DNA of 64,000 nt from Wandonia haliotis (GTDB lineage: Bacteria > Bacteroidota > Bacteroidia > Flavobacteriales_D > Crocinitomicaceae): contig NZ_BAAAFH010000022.1 in the NCBI RefSeq assembly GCF_039523435.1, positions 930,001 through 994,000 on the forward strand. The letters run 5' to 3'. The notes under the pieces were generated by a model. That model did no database searches. It worked only from the letters and a program-made list of their open reading frames with translations, and had not been told where the DNA came from. The position numbers and the translations under genes were made by a program. Position 1 is the stretch's first letter; every line of letters begins with the position of its first letter. This document shows, one piece after another, positions 24,869 to 34,938 of this stretch.

Positions 24869-26029
24869 TTATTTCTTAAATGTGTTTTCAGCAATTTCCT
24901 GCGTCCACCACTCATTGTATTGTGCCTCATCCAATACTTCGACAAACAACTTCATATTTGAGTGCGATGCACCACAAATTTTGTTACACATCAAAATATA
25001 CTGGAAATCATCATCATTCAATTCTTTACGCATCTCTTCTGTCGTCATAGAAGGGGTAAACTTCATACGTGTAACCATTCCAGGTACAGTGTTAATCTGT
25101 GCACGGAAATGAGGGAAGAAAGCACTGTGTATGATATCTTCAGCACGGAAGCTGAATTCATATTCTCTACCTTTACACAATACCAACTTTGTATTTGACG
25201 GTTTTACAATATCATCGTATGCATAAACATCAAGACTGTCATTGTGCAGGTTCTGAAGTTGTTTCAAACGAAGATAAATTCGTTCTTTACTTGCTAAATC
25301 CCCGCGCATCTTCTCCATAGACTCAACCGAGAAAATATTATCCGGATTATTAATACGATCCTCAGCAGCTTTAATCAAACTGTCCATTTCCTGAACACGT
25401 GCATCAATTGTATTACGCGTAGCCAATCCTAACGGGTTATTTCCGTTGATTAGTTTGTAATCGAATTTACCAAGAACATTATCTTCTCCAGCGTAACGTA
25501 CTGTCCAGTCGAACTGCTTTGAATATAACTCCACTCGAATTGCATCTTCTCCTGAAGCACCTTGTCTTTCATTCCAGTTTTTCAATCCAAGAATGATAAT
25601 AACTGCAAGAACTATAGAAGGAACGACAGTCCATAAAAGCTCCAGTTTGTTATTATGAGGATACCAGTATGCCTTAACGCCTGGTTTTTTGTAATACTTA
25701 TAGGCAAACCAGAACAATAACCCGTTCGTAAGGAAGAAAACTAATAAAATAATAATCAAATTCAATCCCATCAACCAGTCATATCCTACACCCTCAACAG
25801 AAGCTGCTACAGGAATTCCTCCTGCACCATAACGAGCTACCATCCACAGAAAAGACCCGAAGAAGATAAACATGAACAGCAACATTAGATTTGCGTTCAT
25901 CTTATTATCTCTCAATTCAATTTCCTCTTCGCGACGGTTACGCAGCTTCGAGGTCAATTCGTAAACCCGCATCAATTGCGCTACAGCAATGATTCCTAAA
26001 ACGATTACGATAAGTGCTATGAACTTCAT
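24869..26029 (-). CDS. coxB: cytochrome c oxidase subunit II
   Basis: The protein has 386 aa. An N-terminal hydrophobic helix and two further helices (about 48-65 and 85-110, the second followed by WFAYKYYKKPGVKA) precede the cupredoxin domain. The CuA site is complete: the upstream histidine in DIIHSAFFPHF and the loop MCNKICGASHSNMKLFVEV (C-x3-C-x3-H-x2-M). CuA accepts electrons from cytochrome c and passes them to subunit I. No fused cytochrome c domain is present, unlike classic caa3. A charged insertion of about 70 residues (DARVQEMDSLIKAAEDRI... to KQLQNLHNDSLD), probably a coiled coil, interrupts the cupredoxin region. The gene lies 33 nt after actF. Confidence 0.95.
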   Translation of the reverse strand: MKFIALIVIVLGIIAVAQLMRVYELTSKLRNRREEEIELRDNKMNANLMLLFMFIFFGSFLWMVARYGAGGIPVAASVEGVGYDWLMGLNLIIILLVFFLTNGLLFWFAYKYYKKPGVKAYWYPHNNKLELLWTVVPSIVLAVIIILGLKNWNERQGASGEDAIRVELYSKQFDWTVRYAGEDNVLGKFDYKLINGNNPLGLATRNTIDARVQEMDSLIKAAEDRINNPDNIFSVESMEKMRGDLASKERIYLRLKQLQNLHNDSLDVYAYDDIVKPSNTKLVLCKGREYEFSFRAEDIIHSAFFPHFRAQINTVPGMVTRMKFTPSMTTEEMRKELNDDDFQYILMCNKICGASHSNMKLFVEVLDEAQYNEWWTQEIAENTFKK

Positions 26030-26062
26030 TCTTCCTTATTTATTCGGTTTTTTTACTAAATC

Positions 26063-27250
26063 TTAAATTTCATGATGAATACTCTCGTCCAGGAACGGGT
26101 GATTCACCGGAGTAAGAGGAGCTTTTGTTAATGCGTTCAATACAACATATATGAACACTCCCGCAAACAGAAGGAACAATCCAACTTCAAAGAAAGAAAT
26201 GGATGCACTACTTCCGATTGACCCGGGTACTACCATCATGTATACATCTACCCAGTGGAAAGCTAAAATTACCAAACCTACGAATGTAAGAATTCCAGAA
26301 TTACGTTTTGCTTCACGCGACATCAACATCAGCATAGGAAGTGCAAAGTTGATAATAAACATTGTAAAGTAAAGCAATTTAAAGTCCTCTATTCTTTGTT
26401 GGTAATAAATTACCTCTTCTCCCATATTCGAATACCAGATCAACATAAATTGTGAGAACCATAGGTAAGACCAAAGGAAAGAAGTCGCAAATGTCCATTT
26501 TCCAAGGTCATGAATATGACTGTCATTTACTTTCGGCAAGTATCCGTTCTTCTTAAGGTGTAATGTCAATATTACAAGAACAACCATTGTAGAAGTCCAC
26601 ATTCCTGCAAAAACATACCATCCGAACAATGTCGAGAACCAGTGAACATCAATTGACATAATCCAGTCCCATGAAGATGTTGAACTAAATACAGCGAAAA
26701 GAACAAGGAAAGTAGCTCCTTTACGGTAATTTTTAAAGTGGATATCAGTACCTCCTACCTGATCCTCCAAAAGTGAACGCTGACGGAATCCACGATAGAA
26801 AATGTAGTATACCGCCAGATAAATCACTGTTCTGATCAGGAAGAAAGGAACATTCAGATAAGCCGATTTATTCTGAATGATGTGATCGTTTGCCACTGTA
26901 TCCGGATCCATCCAAATATAAATGTGACCTCCGTGTGTTAAAGAAAGTACTACAAAAACAATTAATAATATAATTGCTCCTACCGGGATATACCCAGCAA
27001 CACCTTCAATAACCCTTTTTACATAAGCATACCAACCTGTTTCTGTTGCATACTGTAAAGCAAGGAAGAACAAAGCTCCCAAAGCTATTGCGAAAAAGAA
27101 GAACCCATCAATAAGAAAGTTCGCCATGATTCGCTGAAATTTGTCCTCCCCTTCACCCATCGTGAAGATTCCTACAATTGCTAACAGTGCTCCAATTGAT
27201 ATCAATCCGAGAACAAGTTTTTTTGACTTATTTGAAATACTAAATTCCAT
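26063..27250 (-). CDS. actF: alternative complex III membrane subunit ActF
   Basis: The protein has 395 aa and about ten membrane segments (residues 10-30, 45-65, 85-105 and so on). SWDWIMSIDVHWFSTLFGWYVFAGMW and HDLGKWTFATSFLWSYLWFSQFMLIWYSN are the conserved blocks of ActF, a divergent relative of the NrfD-like ActC. ACIII oxidises menaquinol and passes electrons to cytochrome c or directly to the oxidase, replacing the bc1 complex. It lies between actE and coxB, 33 nt from each. No cofactor motif is expected in this subunit. Confidence 0.9.
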   Translation of the reverse strand: MEFSISNKSKKLVLGLISIGALLAIVGIFTMGEGEDKFQRIMANFLIDGFFFFAIALGALFFLALQYATETGWYAYVKRVIEGVAGYIPVGAIILLIVFVVLSLTHGGHIYIWMDPDTVANDHIIQNKSAYLNVPFFLIRTVIYLAVYYIFYRGFRQRSLLEDQVGGTDIHFKNYRKGATFLVLFAVFSSTSSWDWIMSIDVHWFSTLFGWYVFAGMWTSTMVVLVILTLHLKKNGYLPKVNDSHIHDLGKWTFATSFLWSYLWFSQFMLIWYSNMGEEVIYYQQRIEDFKLLYFTMFIINFALPMLMLMSREAKRNSGILTFVGLVILAFHWVDVYMMVVPGSIGSSASISFFEVGLFLLFAGVFIYVVLNALTKAPLTPVNHPFLDESIHHEI

Positions 27251-27282
27251 CGCTGTGCTTTTTTGTACTTTCTTATAGTTAA

Positions 27283-28047
27283 TTATCCTGCCATCTGGTT
27301 ATCATCCTGAACATCTCCTTCGGCTCCTTCCGTTACGTCACCCTCGTCTTCTACAGACTCAGACTCCGGATACTTGTCATTCTGAAGCTTTTTTATGTAA
27401 TGAATTACATTCCAGATTTCTTCTTTATTCAACAACGAAGCGTGTGCTCCCATCAAACCTTTTCCATAGTAAATAGAGTAGAACATTTGTCCATCCGCAA
27501 TGGCAAGCGTTCCGTAATTTGGTACTCCGGAATATGCTCCAGATTCAACCATAGGTCCTTTACCATCTCCTTTTTCACCATGACAGTGCTGACAGAATTT
27601 TGAGTACAATTTCTTTCCTTTATCCAATACTTCTTTGGCATTATCCGCATCAATCATAACCGGATTCATATCTTTTGCTGCCAATTCGTACTCTCTACCC
27701 AATGAATCGCTCAATTCACTTCCGTAGTGTCCATGAGACATGTCCATTCCCTGATCAGCAAGACGGTGATAAGGAAGCATCATTAGTACATGCTTTTTAT
27801 CTGTTCCGTGGTAAGGAATTGTTCCTACCGGAGGAGTCATTGCCGATTGAGTTAAAGATCGGTTTTCATCATAACGTTCTCTTACCTCTCCATAATCCAC
27901 ATACGGTTCAATTGCAGGTGAACGATACATGTCTGGCATGTATTCATAATACGGACTATCTGCATTTGAACTACAGGAAGAGAAAAGGATCACTCCCGCA
28001 GACATGGACAATGTTAGTGTAGCTATTGCCTTTAAAGTTTTCTTCAT
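27283..28047 (-). CDS. actE: alternative complex III monohaem cytochrome c subunit ActE
   Basis: The protein has 254 aa. A lipoprotein signal peptide ends in LFSSC (Cys25), so the protein is lipid-anchored in the periplasm. One haem c site, C-Q-H-C-H in FCQHCHGEKGDGKGPM, lies in the second half, with a likely Met ligand downstream (DGQMFYSIYYGKGLMGAH). The acidic tail (ESVEDEGDVTEGAEGDVQDD) is low in complexity. In ACIII this subunit carries electrons from the quinol-oxidising core toward the oxidase. It lies 6 nt after actD in the same operon. Confidence 0.92.
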   Translation of the reverse strand: MKKTLKAIATLTLSMSAGVILFSSCSSNADSPYYEYMPDMYRSPAIEPYVDYGEVRERYDENRSLTQSAMTPPVGTIPYHGTDKKHVLMMLPYHRLADQGMDMSHGHYGSELSDSLGREYELAAKDMNPVMIDADNAKEVLDKGKKLYSKFCQHCHGEKGDGKGPMVESGAYSGVPNYGTLAIADGQMFYSIYYGKGLMGAHASLLNKEEIWNVIHYIKKLQNDKYPESESVEDEGDVTEGAEGDVQDDNQMAG

Positions 28048-28053
28048 GGCAAA

Positions 28054-28590
28054 CTATTTTAATTCTTTTTGATCTAATTCAATAATTCCCGTTTCCTTCA
28101 GCATCGCCTGTAATTCATCCTCAGAAAACTGAGCATTTTCCGACAAACGTAGCTCCATAACAAACTTGTCATCTGTTGTTCTAGGATCAGGGTTATCCGC
28201 CTTCATACCTGGCAATGTTTTGTTACGCAACAAATACGTAATTGACATTCCGTGAGCAGCACAAAGAACTGTAAACTCAAACGTAATCGGAATAAAAGCG
28301 AGCATATTCTCCAAATACGTTCCGTTTGGTTTACCACCAATATTCATCGGCCAGTCATCAATCATGAAGTAACGCATACCGATCGTAGCAAGTGTAAGAC
28401 CCGTAAGACCATAAATGAAGGACATGATTCCTAAACGTGTCTGTTTTACACCGATTATTGGGTCAATACCGTGAATCGGGAATGGAGAGAATACCTCTGC
28501 GATTCTGACACCTTTTGCGACCAACTTCTTTGCACCATCTTTTAGTACATCGTCGTCGTCATACATTGCATATAATACTTTATCCGCCAT
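28054..28590 (-). CDS. actD: alternative complex III subunit ActD (DUF3341)
   Basis: The protein has 178 aa. The start KVLYAMYDDDDVLKDGAKKLVAKGVRIAEVFSPFPIHGID is the conserved cytoplasmic part of ActD/DUF3341. Two transmembrane helices follow (about 60-80 and 100-120), with the segment between them containing DWPMNIGGKP. It is a small structural membrane subunit of ACIII with no redox cofactor. It is positioned 12 nt after actC and 6 nt before actE, the standard ACIII gene order. Confidence 0.92.
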   Translation of the reverse strand: MADKVLYAMYDDDDVLKDGAKKLVAKGVRIAEVFSPFPIHGIDPIIGVKQTRLGIMSFIYGLTGLTLATIGMRYFMIDDWPMNIGGKPNGTYLENMLAFIPITFEFTVLCAAHGMSITYLLRNKTLPGMKADNPDPRTTDDKFVMELRLSENAQFSEDELQAMLKETGIIELDQKELK

Positions 28591-28602
28591 GTCTGTGCTT
28601 CA

Positions 28603-30009
28603 TTAATGATTATTACTTTCATGACCATGTGCATGGTCGTCCGACTGATTTTTGTATGATTCTCCTGAAGACTTCAGAATTGTCTTAAGCTCGTTCAATG
28701 GTAATACCGGGAAGAAACGTGCAAACAACAAGAAGAAAACAAAGAACAATCCGATAGTTCCTACAAAGATTCCGATATCAATGTGTGTCGGGTAGAACAT
28801 ACTCCAAGAAGATGGAAGGTAATCTCTGTGAATTGATGTTACGATAATTACAAAACGCTCAAACCACATACCGATGTTTACTACAATCGAAATGATGAAT
28901 GTAAACAACAAACTTCTTCTTAACTTCTTGAACCACATCAACTGCGGAGAGATTACGTTACAAGTCATCATCGACCAGTAAGCCCACCAGTATGGTCCGG
29001 AGAAACGGTTAATAAATGCGTATGATTCGTACTCAACTCCAGAATACCATGATACGAAAAGCTCCGTAAGGTATGCCACCCCAACAATCGAACCGGTTAC
29101 CATGATTACAATATTCATGTATTCTACGTGTCTTGTATGAATGTATGCCTCAAGATGCATTGCTTTACGCATAACCAACATCAGTGTCTGTACCATCGCA
29201 AAACCGGAGAATACCGCTCCCGCAACGAAGTAAGGAGGGAAAATCGTGGTGTGCCATCCCGGAATAACTGAAGTTGCAAAGTCAAAAGATACAATCGAGT
29301 GTACCGAGAATACAAGTGGTGTGGCAACACCGGCAAGTACAAGTGAAACCAATTCAAAACGATTCCAGTGTTTTGCTCTTCCTGACCATCCGAAAGCCAT
29401 CAAAGTATACATTTTCTTAGATAGCGGATTCTTAACACGATCCCGTAAAGTAGCAAAGTCAGGAATCAATCCGATGTACCAGAAAACAACTGATACAGAA
29501 AGATACGTTGAAATCGCGAATACGTCCCAAAGAAGTGGTGAGTTGAAGTTCACCCAAAGCGATCCGAACTGGTTAGGTAAAGGAAGTACCCAATAAGCCA
29601 TCCAGATACGTCCCATGTGAATCAGAGGGAAAAGCCCTGCCATAAATACAGCGAAGATTGTCATCGCTTCAGCAGAACGGTTAATCGCCATTCTCCATTT
29701 CTGACGGAACAAAAGAAGTACTGCAGAAATAAGTGTTCCGGCGTGACCAATACCTACCCACCATACAAAGTTGGTAATATCCCAGGCCCAACCAACGGTT
29801 TTGTTCAATCCCCAAACTCCGATACCTGTACCAAGAAGATAAAGTATTGTACCTACTCCGTATAGTCCAATAATTGCGGCAATCGTAAATAATACATACC
29901 ACATTTTGGGTGCCTTGTCCTCGATAGGCTTACAAACGTCATCTGTAATATCGTGATACGTCTTGTGGCCTAAAATCAGGGGCTCTCTAATCGCGGATTC
30001 CTTGTGCAT
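28603..30009 (-). CDS. actC: alternative complex III NrfD-like membrane subunit ActC
   Basis: The protein has 468 aa with about ten membrane segments. It belongs to the NrfD/PsrC family; blocks such as NFVWWVGIGHAGTLISAVLLLFRQKWR, HMGRIWMAYWVLPLPNQ and SVHSIVSFDFATSVIPGWHTTIFPPYFVAGA are typical of ActC. The quinol-binding site is thought to lie in this subunit next to the Fe-S subunit ActB. The C-terminus is His-rich (SDDHAHGHESNNH). The gene starts 27 nt after actB. Confidence 0.94.
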   Translation of the reverse strand: MHKESAIREPLILGHKTYHDITDDVCKPIEDKAPKMWYVLFTIAAIIGLYGVGTILYLLGTGIGVWGLNKTVGWAWDITNFVWWVGIGHAGTLISAVLLLFRQKWRMAINRSAEAMTIFAVFMAGLFPLIHMGRIWMAYWVLPLPNQFGSLWVNFNSPLLWDVFAISTYLSVSVVFWYIGLIPDFATLRDRVKNPLSKKMYTLMAFGWSGRAKHWNRFELVSLVLAGVATPLVFSVHSIVSFDFATSVIPGWHTTIFPPYFVAGAVFSGFAMVQTLMLVMRKAMHLEAYIHTRHVEYMNIVIMVTGSIVGVAYLTELFVSWYSGVEYESYAFINRFSGPYWWAYWSMMTCNVISPQLMWFKKLRRSLLFTFIISIVVNIGMWFERFVIIVTSIHRDYLPSSWSMFYPTHIDIGIFVGTIGLFFVFFLLFARFFPVLPLNELKTILKSSGESYKNQSDDHAHGHESNNH

Positions 30010-30036
30010 TACAATTTATTTTAAAAAATATTGTTA

Positions 30037-33000
30037 TTAATGATGACCTTCATTTCCGTGCCCTTCACTACCGTGATGAGCGTAATCCTTTTCTACCTGA
30101 GCAGCATCCAACCCGGCATTATCATGGTTACGAACTTTAACCTGGTACCAGATATTTGGTTTCACACCAATCTCTTCCAGTGCCTGATATGCACGCTTAC
30201 CTTCTGAAGCTACGCGTACTTCCGAATGCGTATCGTTCCAGTCCCCAATTGTGATTGCATTTGTAGCACAAGCATCAGCACATGCAACAGTTACATCACC
30301 ATCTTTAACGGGTCTTCCTTCTGCTTTCGCTACAAGTTTACCTTCCTGAATTTTCTGAACACAAAGTGAACATTTCTCCATTACACCACGTGTACGAACA
30401 GTTACATCAGGGTTCAACACCATACGTCCAAGATCATCCTGAGCAGGGTTGATTTCTGTAAACTTCTTGTATGCAGGATAATTAAACCAGTTGAATCGAC
30501 GTACTTTGTACGGACAGTTGTTCGCACAGTAACGTGTACCAATACAACGGTTATAAGCCATTTGGTTCAATCCTTCATTCGAGTGGTTAGTCGCCGCAAC
30601 CGGGCATACTGTCTCACATGGTGCGTGATTACAGTGCTGACACATCATCGGCATAAATACTACCGAAGGATTTTCTTCAATATTATCTTCTAATGCTCCG
30701 TACGAGAATTCTTCTTTCTTCGTACCAACAGCTAATTCATCTTCTGACTTGTAATAACGGTCAATACGCAACCACGCCATCTCACGCCCACGTCTTACTT
30801 CATCCTTACCAACAACCGGAACGTTGTTTTCAGACTGACATGCAATTAGACATGTTCCACATCCTAAACACGAGTTTAAGTCGATAGAAAGTGCCCAACG
30901 GTGCCCAACATGTTCAACAGGATGAGAAGTCCACAAATCAAATTTACTTACATGCTCCTTACCATGGTGCGTTGTAAGCATGTGTGGCGGGTTGTATGCT
31001 GTTTCATTCTTCTTATTGAAAATATCAAGCGTTGTTTCTCTTACAATAGAAGAACGTCCCATAGCTGTCAACTGGAACTGTGTTGCTGCAATCGGATAGT
31101 TTCCTCCGATCTTTTTCACAGAACCAACAACATCATACGACATATACCCGGCAGAAATATCGATCAGTCGGAAAGCATTTTTACCAATAGAAGCACGTTT
31201 ACCTTCTTCCATTTCGTATCCTCCGTATTCTTTCGTACGGAATGCTGCTTTACCTATTTCCTCTCCATTTTCTCCACGTCCGTATCCAAGTGCTATACCT
31301 ATTGTACCAGACGCTTGTCCAGGAGTAGCAATCACAGGCAATTCGAATGTTTCATTTCCAACAGTAACACTTGCCAATGTAGCTCCATGCTCCTGATCCA
31401 ATTTCACATTGTAACCGGCATCCTTAGCTTCCTTGTAGTTCATGGTGATATAGTTATCCCATGTTACTTTAGAAAGTGAATCCGGCATTTCCTGCAACCA
31501 TGGGTTTCCTGCCTGAAGACCAATACCCATTGATGCTTTTTGATACAATACTACTTCTACATCACCACCTTTTGGTAATTTACCTGCAAGTCCGTTAAGA
31601 GAAGCAGCAAATTCAGGAGATGACGGAGCTTCAGCAGGAACAGTCATCGCACTATCGTGTACTGACTTATTCCAGAATGTATGGAAATCAGCAAACTCTG
31701 TTTGACGTGTAAATCCTTCCTGTTCCCAGATAGTACGTATATAGTCAAAGTAAACTTTACTTTCTCTTCCTTTACGGTTTGCTTTACCTGCCCATACAAG
31801 GAATGACTCTTGCGCCGACGCTGTATTGTGCAAAGGCTTGATAGTTGGCTGTGCAATTCCGTAATGATTTTTCACCGGAGCGTAATCGTTCCATGTCTCC
31901 AATGCATGATGATCAGGACAAACGTATTGACAGTTCGCAGCAGTTTCATCATTCCAGGAAGCAGTTGAAACAGAAAGACCTATTTTTGAAATAGCCTCTG
32001 ACAATTTAGCTCCGTTTGGTGTTGTGTAAACAGGATTCGTTCCGTAGAAGATGACTGCATCCGGACCTTTTCCTACCAACACGTCTTTAACAAACTTCAT
32101 CATCTTTGCCTCTTCCGATTTAAACATCGCAACAGGATTGTTCAGATTGATAGTTGTCGTATACGCACCCAGTGCGTGGTTAATCTTATTCGTTATAATC
32201 TGAAGTGCTTTGTTGTTTGATCCACAAACCACTAATGATTTACTTTTGCTTGATTTCAAAGCTTTAACAGCTTCCTTAACTTCTGCCATATCTTTTACAG
32301 CAGATGTATCAATACCGGAAATTTTTCCAGCACCTACTCCTTCAGCTATTGCAGCTAAAACAGCAGCATACTGAGAAGGCTTAACCATTCCCCGGTAATC
32401 TGCATTCGCACCTGCCATAGACATATTTGCCTCAAACTGGAAGTGCTTGGACATTTTTCCTGCTTCTGGCTTTCTGTTTTTCGCATACTCAACAGAATAT
32501 GCATTAGCAAGTAACCAACCATTCAGGAAGTCTGCTCCAACAGAAACGATTGTATCTGCCTTCGCAAAATCGTAGGAAGGAATAACATCCATCCCGAAAC
32601 TATCTTTATTCGCCTGACGAATTCCGTCATATGATACCGCGTCATACTGGATGTGTTCAACATTACCGTATTCTGCCGAGAAATCCGAAATAACACGGAG
32701 TGTCGAAGGACTGATAATCGTATTCGAAACGATTGTTATTTTTCCGTTCTTCGACTTGATCGCTCCAAGTGATTTTTTAATGTCTCCATCTACTTCAGAC
32801 CAGGTAGTTTCCTCTCCGTTTTTCAATGGATTTTTAAGACGTTCTCCATCATAAAGTGTCAAGACAGAAGCCGCCATTTCAGGAGTAAGTCCTCCGTAAG
32901 TAATCCCGAATTCGCGATTACCTTTAATATGAATAGGACGCCCTTCGCGTGTCTTCACCAAAATTGAAGCGTAAGAATTACCATCGTAATAAGTAGACGC

Positions 33001-33282
33001 GTACCAGTTCGCTACCCCGGGAGTAACATCCTCAGGTTTTGTAACGTATGGTATCGCTTTAGTAACCGGAGCTTCACAAGCTGCAAGTGTCGCTGCCGCC
33101 ACACTGAATCCCAGAAACTTTAAAAAGTCACGACGATCTGTTGATGCTTCTCTTAGCCTTTCATCCGCCAAGAATTCATCAACACTAAGTTCTTGAGGTG
33201 CGATTTCACCACGAGACTCGAAGTACTCAGGTTTTGCATTCACTGCTGCAAGATCTTTCGGATTATTCTCTGTCATTCCCAT
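30037..33282 (-). CDS. actB: alternative complex III molybdopterin-like/iron-sulfur subunit ActB
   Basis: The protein has 1081 aa from the ATG at 33282; a TTG at 33300 is in frame but less likely. An internal twin-arginine sequence, DRRDFLKFLGFSVAAATLAAC, sits about 50 residues in, the TAT-variant form typical of ActB. Residues about 80-760 are the molybdopterin-oxidoreductase-like part (ActB is not expected to bind molybdenum). The C-terminal ferredoxin-like part has four cysteine clusters: CLGCGTCLIAC, CQHCNHAPCETVC, CIGTRYCANNC and CSLCVQK...CADAC. It relays electrons from quinol oxidation in ActC to the haem subunits. It lies 24 nt after actA. Confidence 0.95.
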   Translation of the reverse strand: MGMTENNPKDLAAVNAKPEYFESRGEIAPQELSVDEFLADERLREASTDRRDFLKFLGFSVAAATLAACEAPVTKAIPYVTKPEDVTPGVANWYASTYYDGNSYASILVKTREGRPIHIKGNREFGITYGGLTPEMAASVLTLYDGERLKNPLKNGEETTWSEVDGDIKKSLGAIKSKNGKITIVSNTIISPSTLRVISDFSAEYGNVEHIQYDAVSYDGIRQANKDSFGMDVIPSYDFAKADTIVSVGADFLNGWLLANAYSVEYAKNRKPEAGKMSKHFQFEANMSMAGANADYRGMVKPSQYAAVLAAIAEGVGAGKISGIDTSAVKDMAEVKEAVKALKSSKSKSLVVCGSNNKALQIITNKINHALGAYTTTINLNNPVAMFKSEEAKMMKFVKDVLVGKGPDAVIFYGTNPVYTTPNGAKLSEAISKIGLSVSTASWNDETAANCQYVCPDHHALETWNDYAPVKNHYGIAQPTIKPLHNTASAQESFLVWAGKANRKGRESKVYFDYIRTIWEQEGFTRQTEFADFHTFWNKSVHDSAMTVPAEAPSSPEFAASLNGLAGKLPKGGDVEVVLYQKASMGIGLQAGNPWLQEMPDSLSKVTWDNYITMNYKEAKDAGYNVKLDQEHGATLASVTVGNETFELPVIATPGQASGTIGIALGYGRGENGEEIGKAAFRTKEYGGYEMEEGKRASIGKNAFRLIDISAGYMSYDVVGSVKKIGGNYPIAATQFQLTAMGRSSIVRETTLDIFNKKNETAYNPPHMLTTHHGKEHVSKFDLWTSHPVEHVGHRWALSIDLNSCLGCGTCLIACQSENNVPVVGKDEVRRGREMAWLRIDRYYKSEDELAVGTKKEEFSYGALEDNIEENPSVVFMPMMCQHCNHAPCETVCPVAATNHSNEGLNQMAYNRCIGTRYCANNCPYKVRRFNWFNYPAYKKFTEINPAQDDLGRMVLNPDVTVRTRGVMEKCSLCVQKIQEGKLVAKAEGRPVKDGDVTVACADACATNAITIGDWNDTHSEVRVASEGKRAYQALEEIGVKPNIWYQVKVRNHDNAGLDAAQVEKDYAHHGSEGHGNEGHH

Positions 33283-33306
33283 ATTTCTATTGACCTTCAA
33301 ATGTTA

Positions 33307-34650
33307 TTAATAGTGACACTTCGCACATTCCCAACCACCAAGTTCCTTAACGGTCACTTTATCATCTTTCAAATACTTCTGGTATAATTCTTTATCATTA
33401 TCCATAAGTCGACGGTGAATCTCGTCATAGTAACCTGAACCAACTGTATTTACAGGACCGTTCGAAATTTCTTTTTCACCATGACACTCAATACACCAAC
33501 CCATTGTTAAAGTAGGGCGCGTAAGTTTAATATTTCCTTCTATTGCTGACAATTCTTCAACCGGAACGACTCTTGCCGTTTTCTCTTTCGTCATGTCACC
33601 GTGACACTGCTTACAATCAAGACCACCTACAAGAACGTGCTGCTTGTGATTAAAGTAAACGTGATCTGGTAAAACGTGCACCTTATTCCAAACAATAGGA
33701 TCTGTTTCACCTGTGTAAGACCCCGGACCTTCCGGATCAAATCCTGCCGCAGCGTAGATTTTTGCAATCTTTTCTTTTTGCGCATCATCTTTCCCTTTCA
33801 CCCCTTTGTGACAGTTCATACAAACATTCACTGTAGGGATACCAGCCGTTCTTGAACGTTCCACTGAGTTGTGACAATACTTACAATCAATACCGTTAAC
33901 ACCGGCATGAATATCGTGCGGGAATTCAATTGGTTGCGAAGGCTGGTAGTTATGATAAACCCCTACCGTATTCAACGCCAGGTATCCGTATACCAAACCT
34001 GACATAACAACAACCAACACAATAATTCCTACAAACTTTCTGTTTTTAAATGCCCATGAGCGAATCTCATCTCCATAGCTTTCTTCAGCAGGAGCTGTAC
34101 CGGTCTCATTCTCAACTGTAGCATACTTTAACTGGCGACGAACACCTCCTACTGCCAAAATAATACCCACGAAAACAATTCCGATCAAAATCCAAACCCA
34201 TGAATTAGACTCTTCCTCCATTGGCCCAGATGCAGCATCTCCACCCCCCGCAGCAACAGCGGCGACAGGAGCAGTATAATTATCGGCGTAATCAAAAATC
34301 GCCTCAATTTCCTCATCTTTCAGGAATCCGAATTTAGACATTGCTGTTGGCGACCAGGTAGCAACAGATGCTGCGTATGGATCTTTAGCAGCAGCAACAC
34401 TCCAGTCACGCACCCATTCATGAAGCGAACCTTCTAATGCTCCGCCTTCCTCCCATTTAGCCCGAACGCCTTGCATCTTGGGGCCGGTACTGCTCTCCAG
34501 CACCTTATGACAGGTAGCACAATGTGTAGTAAACAACTCTTCCCCGTTGGCTGCCCATGAGAAAGAAGTCACTGAAACATAAGTAAATGCAATAAGCCCC
34601 AGAATAAACCCGGACGTCTTGCCAATTAATTGATTCATAGCCATTTTCAT
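33307..34650 (-). CDS. actA: alternative complex III multihaem cytochrome c subunit ActA
   Basis: The protein has 447 aa. A signal peptide is followed by one haem site (CATCHK) in an N-terminal cytochrome-c-like domain, two membrane segments (about 150-170 and 205-225) and a C-terminal pentahaem part with CKYCHN, CMNCHK, CKQCHG, CIECHG and CAKCHY. That gives six C-x-x-C-H motifs in all. The pentahaem arrangement is the standard ActA core; the extra N-terminal cytochrome domain is seen in Bacteroidota. It is the first gene of the eight-gene act-cox operon, with a candidate -7 box 48 nt upstream. Confidence 0.94.
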   Translation of the reverse strand: MKMAMNQLIGKTSGFILGLIAFTYVSVTSFSWAANGEELFTTHCATCHKVLESSTGPKMQGVRAKWEEGGALEGSLHEWVRDWSVAAAKDPYAASVATWSPTAMSKFGFLKDEEIEAIFDYADNYTAPVAAVAAGGGDAASGPMEEESNSWVWILIGIVFVGIILAVGGVRRQLKYATVENETGTAPAEESYGDEIRSWAFKNRKFVGIIVLVVVMSGLVYGYLALNTVGVYHNYQPSQPIEFPHDIHAGVNGIDCKYCHNSVERSRTAGIPTVNVCMNCHKGVKGKDDAQKEKIAKIYAAAGFDPEGPGSYTGETDPIVWNKVHVLPDHVYFNHKQHVLVGGLDCKQCHGDMTKEKTARVVPVEELSAIEGNIKLTRPTLTMGWCIECHGEKEISNGPVNTVGSGYYDEIHRRLMDNDKELYQKYLKDDKVTVKELGGWECAKCHY

Positions 34651-34697
34651 TAATAAAAGCTTTATCGTTCGCTAGTACGGATACTTTTTATTGTTCG

Positions 34698-34705
34698 CAA
34701 ATTTA
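34698..34705 (-). promoter_or_regulatory. candidate -7 box of the act-cox operon (TAAATTTG)
   Basis: TAAATTTG on the minus strand matches TAnnTTTG and lies 48 nt before the actA ATG. A clear -33 TTTG at the usual distance was not found. Confidence 0.4.
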
Positions 34706-34930
34706 GAAGAAACAGCTATTCCCCTGACAGTTTTATGACAAAAAAGATCGGTTGGCGGGTAATTTAAAACGATTCTAAATAACTAAAATCATCATGAAGC
34801 TGCATTGCCTATTTCTAGTCAATGTTTTACACTTCTGTACCCATCCTGTGAGCGCAAAAAAATGTTAAATCTATCTATCTGTTTCGTTAATTACTTTTCG
34901 CTACAACAACCTACGTTCCGACAAAAAAAG

Positions 34931-34938
34931 TAATTTTG
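34931..34938 (+). promoter_or_regulatory. candidate -7 box of the SPOR operon (TAATTTTG)
   Basis: TAATTTTG on the plus strand matches TAnnTTTG and lies 53 nt before the ATG at 34991. The -33 region is weak. Confidence 0.4.

Noticed and set aside
30037..33282. A molybdenum enzyme such as a formate or polysulfide reductase
   Set aside because: Gene order act A-F and the oxidase genes identify ACIII, whose ActB is related to but not a molybdenum enzyme.
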